Origin: Anaerolineae bacterium | Lineage (GTDB): Bacteria; Chloroflexota; Anaerolineae; B4-G1; SLSP01 | Assembly: GCA_016928755.1 (NCBI GenBank) | Contig: JAFGKB010000232.1 | Span: forward strand, 1 to 17,297 | Direction: 5' to 3' | DNA length: 17,297 nucleotides | In this document: positions 15,729 to 17,297 of the stretch, one piece after another | Position numbering within the stretch: the first letter of the stretch is position 1 | Layout: every line of letters starts with the position of its first letter | The notes under the pieces: model-generated | Seen by the model: only the letters and a program-made list of their open reading frames with translations | What the model was told of the DNA's origin: nothing | Databases searched by the model: none | Position numbers and translations under genes: made by a program

Positions 15729-17111
15729 ATGCGTACTCTTTTGCTAAGAAACGCGACACTAGTAGCGACAATGGATGATTCGCAACACCGCATTCCTGAT
15801 GGGGGGCTTTTTATCCGTGATAACGTCATAGAAGCCGTAGGCCCCACCAAAGAATTACCGGCAACCGCCGATGAAGTTCTGGACGCCAGTGGGATGGTCA
15901 TATTACCAGGTCTGGTAAATACACATCACCACTTCTACCAGACACTCACCCGTGCAGTTCCAGAAGCCCAGAACGCCATACTCTTTAAGTGGCTCAAAAC
16001 CCTCTATCCCATTTGGGCCGGCATGGATAGCGAAGCCGTTTATATCAGTGCCAAGCTCGCCCTGGCAGAATTAATCCTCTCCGGGTGCACAACGGCCACC
16101 GACCACCTGTATATCTACCCCAATAATGTCACAATTGACGACGAAATTCGCGCGGCCCAGGAAATGGGGGTCCGTTTCCATGCCACGCGAGGGTCAATGA
16201 GTCGTGGAGAAAGCCAGGGAGGATTACCGCCCGACCGTGTGGTAGAGGATGAAAACTTTATCCTGAAAGATACCCAACGGGTTATTGAAACCTATCACGA
16301 TGCAGACCCTTACGCAATGTTACGCATTGTCGTGGCTCCTTGTTCTCCCTTTTCGGTAACGGAAGACCTAATGCGAGAATCGGCAAAACTGGCCCGTAGT
16401 TACAATGTGCATCTACACACACACCTTGCCGAGACCGCCGATGAGGAAGCCTATTGCAAAGCCACCGCAGGTAAACGCCCGGTAGCATATGCAGAATCCC
16501 TGGGCTGGTTAGGTGACGATGTCTGGTTTGCTCACGGTGTCCATATTAACGCCGAAGAAATCAAAGTGCTGGCAGAAACGCGCACGGGCATAGCCCACTG
16601 CCCCTCAAGTAATATGCGTCTGGCTTCAGGGATAGCACCAGTACGGGAATACTTAGATGCCGGCGTTCCCATCAGTATCGCAGTAGATGGCTCGGCAAGT
16701 AACGACGGTTCACATTTGTTGGCAGAGGCCCGGTTGGCAATGTTATTGCAACGGGTAAAAGTGGGCCTGAATAACACAGCAGATAAAACCAAAAACCTGG
16801 GACTATCTGGGGAAGAAGCACTATGGATAGCCACACATGGTGGTGCGGAGGTACTAGGGCGTGATGACATCGGCCAGTTAGCACCGGGGAAAGCAGCCGA
16901 TTTCATTGGCTTGCGCTTGGATGCACTAGATTATGCCGGAGGAGCAGTACACGACCCCCTAGCAGCAATAGTCTTCTGCCAACCCAAAGGCGTCGATTTA
17001 TCCGTAATCAACGGTAAAATTATTGTGAAAGAGGGAGAATTGGTCACTGTAGAGCTACCCTCCCTTATTGAACGCCATAACACCATTGCTAAAAAACTAG
17101 TAAACAGCTAA
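15729..17111 (+). CDS. 8-oxoguanine deaminase (amidohydrolase superfamily)
   Basis: 460 residues, with TGGAGG eight bases before the ATG. It is a zinc amidohydrolase of the cytosine/guanine/atrazine-deaminase branch. Metal-binding and catalytic residues visible: NTHHHFYQTL (His66 and His68), LHTHLAE (His230, His232 and the Glu), FAHGVH (His269) and VDGSASND (Asp320). The segments TTATDHLYIYPN, TRGSMSRGESQGGLPPD and HCPSSNMRLASG are typical of the group containing characterised 8-oxoguanine deaminase and relatives annotated as hydroxyatrazine ethylaminohydrolases. It would convert 8-oxoguanine to urate in the cytosol, removing or salvaging the oxidised base. Specificity between 8-oxoguanine and other purines or triazines is inferred from these motifs, not proven. 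It stands alone, divergent from the amidase gene. Confidence 0.85.
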   Translation: MRTLLLRNATLVATMDDSQHRIPDGGLFIRDNVIEAVGPTKELPATADEVLDASGMVILPGLVNTHHHFYQTLTRAVPEAQNAILFKWLKTLYPIWAGMDSEAVYISAKLALAELILSGCTTATDHLYIYPNNVTIDDEIRAAQEMGVRFHATRGSMSRGESQGGLPPDRVVEDENFILKDTQRVIETYHDADPYAMLRIVVAPCSPFSVTEDLMRESAKLARSYNVHLHTHLAETADEEAYCKATAGKRPVAYAESLGWLGDDVWFAHGVHINAEEIKVLAETRTGIAHCPSSNMRLASGIAPVREYLDAGVPISIAVDGSASNDGSHLLAEARLAMLLQRVKVGLNNTADKTKNLGLSGEEALWIATHGGAEVLGRDDIGQLAPGKAADFIGLRLDALDYAGGAVHDPLAAIVFCQPKGVDLSVINGKIIVKEGELVTVELPSLIERHNTIAKKLVNS

Positions 17112-17142
17112 GACATATGCGTAAACCTTCTATGTTCCCTAC

Positions 17143-17170
17143 CCGTCATGTCGAGTGATGCCGAGGCAAC
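17143..17170 (+). repeat. Direct repeat copy A
   Basis: Begins CCGTCATGTCGAG and ends GCCGAGGCAAC. It matches copy B at 23 of 28 positions by eye. Confidence 0.6.
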
Positions 17171-17245
17171 CTGTCCTGAGACTGTCCGAAGGATCTGGGA
17201 CACAGAGACGCACTGAGGAGGCACGGAGATTTTCTGTTGGCTTAT

Positions 17246-17273
17246 CCGTCATGCCGAGCGCAGCCGAGGCATC
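17246..17273 (+). repeat. Direct repeat copy B
   Basis: Begins CCGTCATGCCGAG and ends GCCGAGGCATC, 103 bases downstream of copy A in the same orientation. Confidence 0.6.
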
Positions 17274-17297
17274 TAGACCTTTCGACAGGCTCAAGGC

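Larger units (their letters stand above)
17112..17297. other. Non-coding intergenic patch with dispersed-repeat character
   Basis: No open reading frame of note continues to the window edge. The stretch carries two related direct repeats. Between them is a purine-rich segment (CACAGAGACGCACTG... and GAGGCACGGAG), and near the edge is TTCGACAGGCTCAAGGC. Such patches look like multi-copy extragenic elements. No terminator hairpin for the deaminase gene is obvious. Confidence 0.5.

Overview
The window reads as a stretch of bacterial chromosome, most likely from the Chloroflexota (Anaerolineae-like). This rests on secreted proteins with a YLPLILRN-type linker, a lipoprotein with a Thr-Pro linker and beta-propeller, and the general look of the housekeeping genes. 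That placement is inference; no rRNA or tRNA gene is present to test it. Base composition looks even, and no phage, insertion sequence or CRISPR array is visible.

Layout. (1) Positions 1-1341 hold the 3' part of a CCA-adding/poly(A) polymerase-type tRNA nucleotidyltransferase with an HD domain; its start lies outside the window. (2) Positions 1367-4446 hold two translationally coupled lipoproteins. The first has a Thr/Pro-rich tether and a beta-propeller-like domain. The second has a YabE-like DUF348 segment, a G5 domain and a beta-propeller-like domain. Together they look like an envelope-exposed pair. (3) Positions 4514-7934 hold a tight operon of GDP-6-deoxy-D-mannose reductase (rmd), GDP-mannose 4,6-dehydratase (gmd) and a phosphohexomutase. 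This suggests synthesis of GDP-D-rhamnose for a surface glycan. It is followed by two hairpins. (4) Positions 8196-10998 hold a DNA glycosylase of the HhH-GPD superfamily overlapping a cytosolic GAF-GAF histidine kinase. A perfect 19-bp hairpin closes this unit and also serves the convergent gene. (5) Positions 11081-15481, minus strand, encode a 1466-residue secreted modular amidase. Its zinc amidase domain is interrupted by a carbohydrate-binding-like insert and is followed by fn3, an alpha/beta domain, duplicated Ig/fn3-like units, the YLPLILRN linker and a C-terminal beta-sandwich-like domain. (6) Positions 15729-17111 encode a probable 8-oxoguanine deaminase. (7) The last ~190 bases are a non-coding patch with two related 28-base direct repeats.

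Two themes recur. One is envelope building and remodelling (lipoproteins, deoxysugar pathway, amidase). The other is oxidised or damaged purine handling (HhH glycosylase, 8-oxoguanine deaminase). No complete new system can be demonstrated. The least ordinary items are the split amidase, the DUF348-G5-propeller lipoprotein and its partner, the HhH glycosylase with a degenerate hairpin motif coupled to a sensor kinase, and several leader or promoter arrangements.
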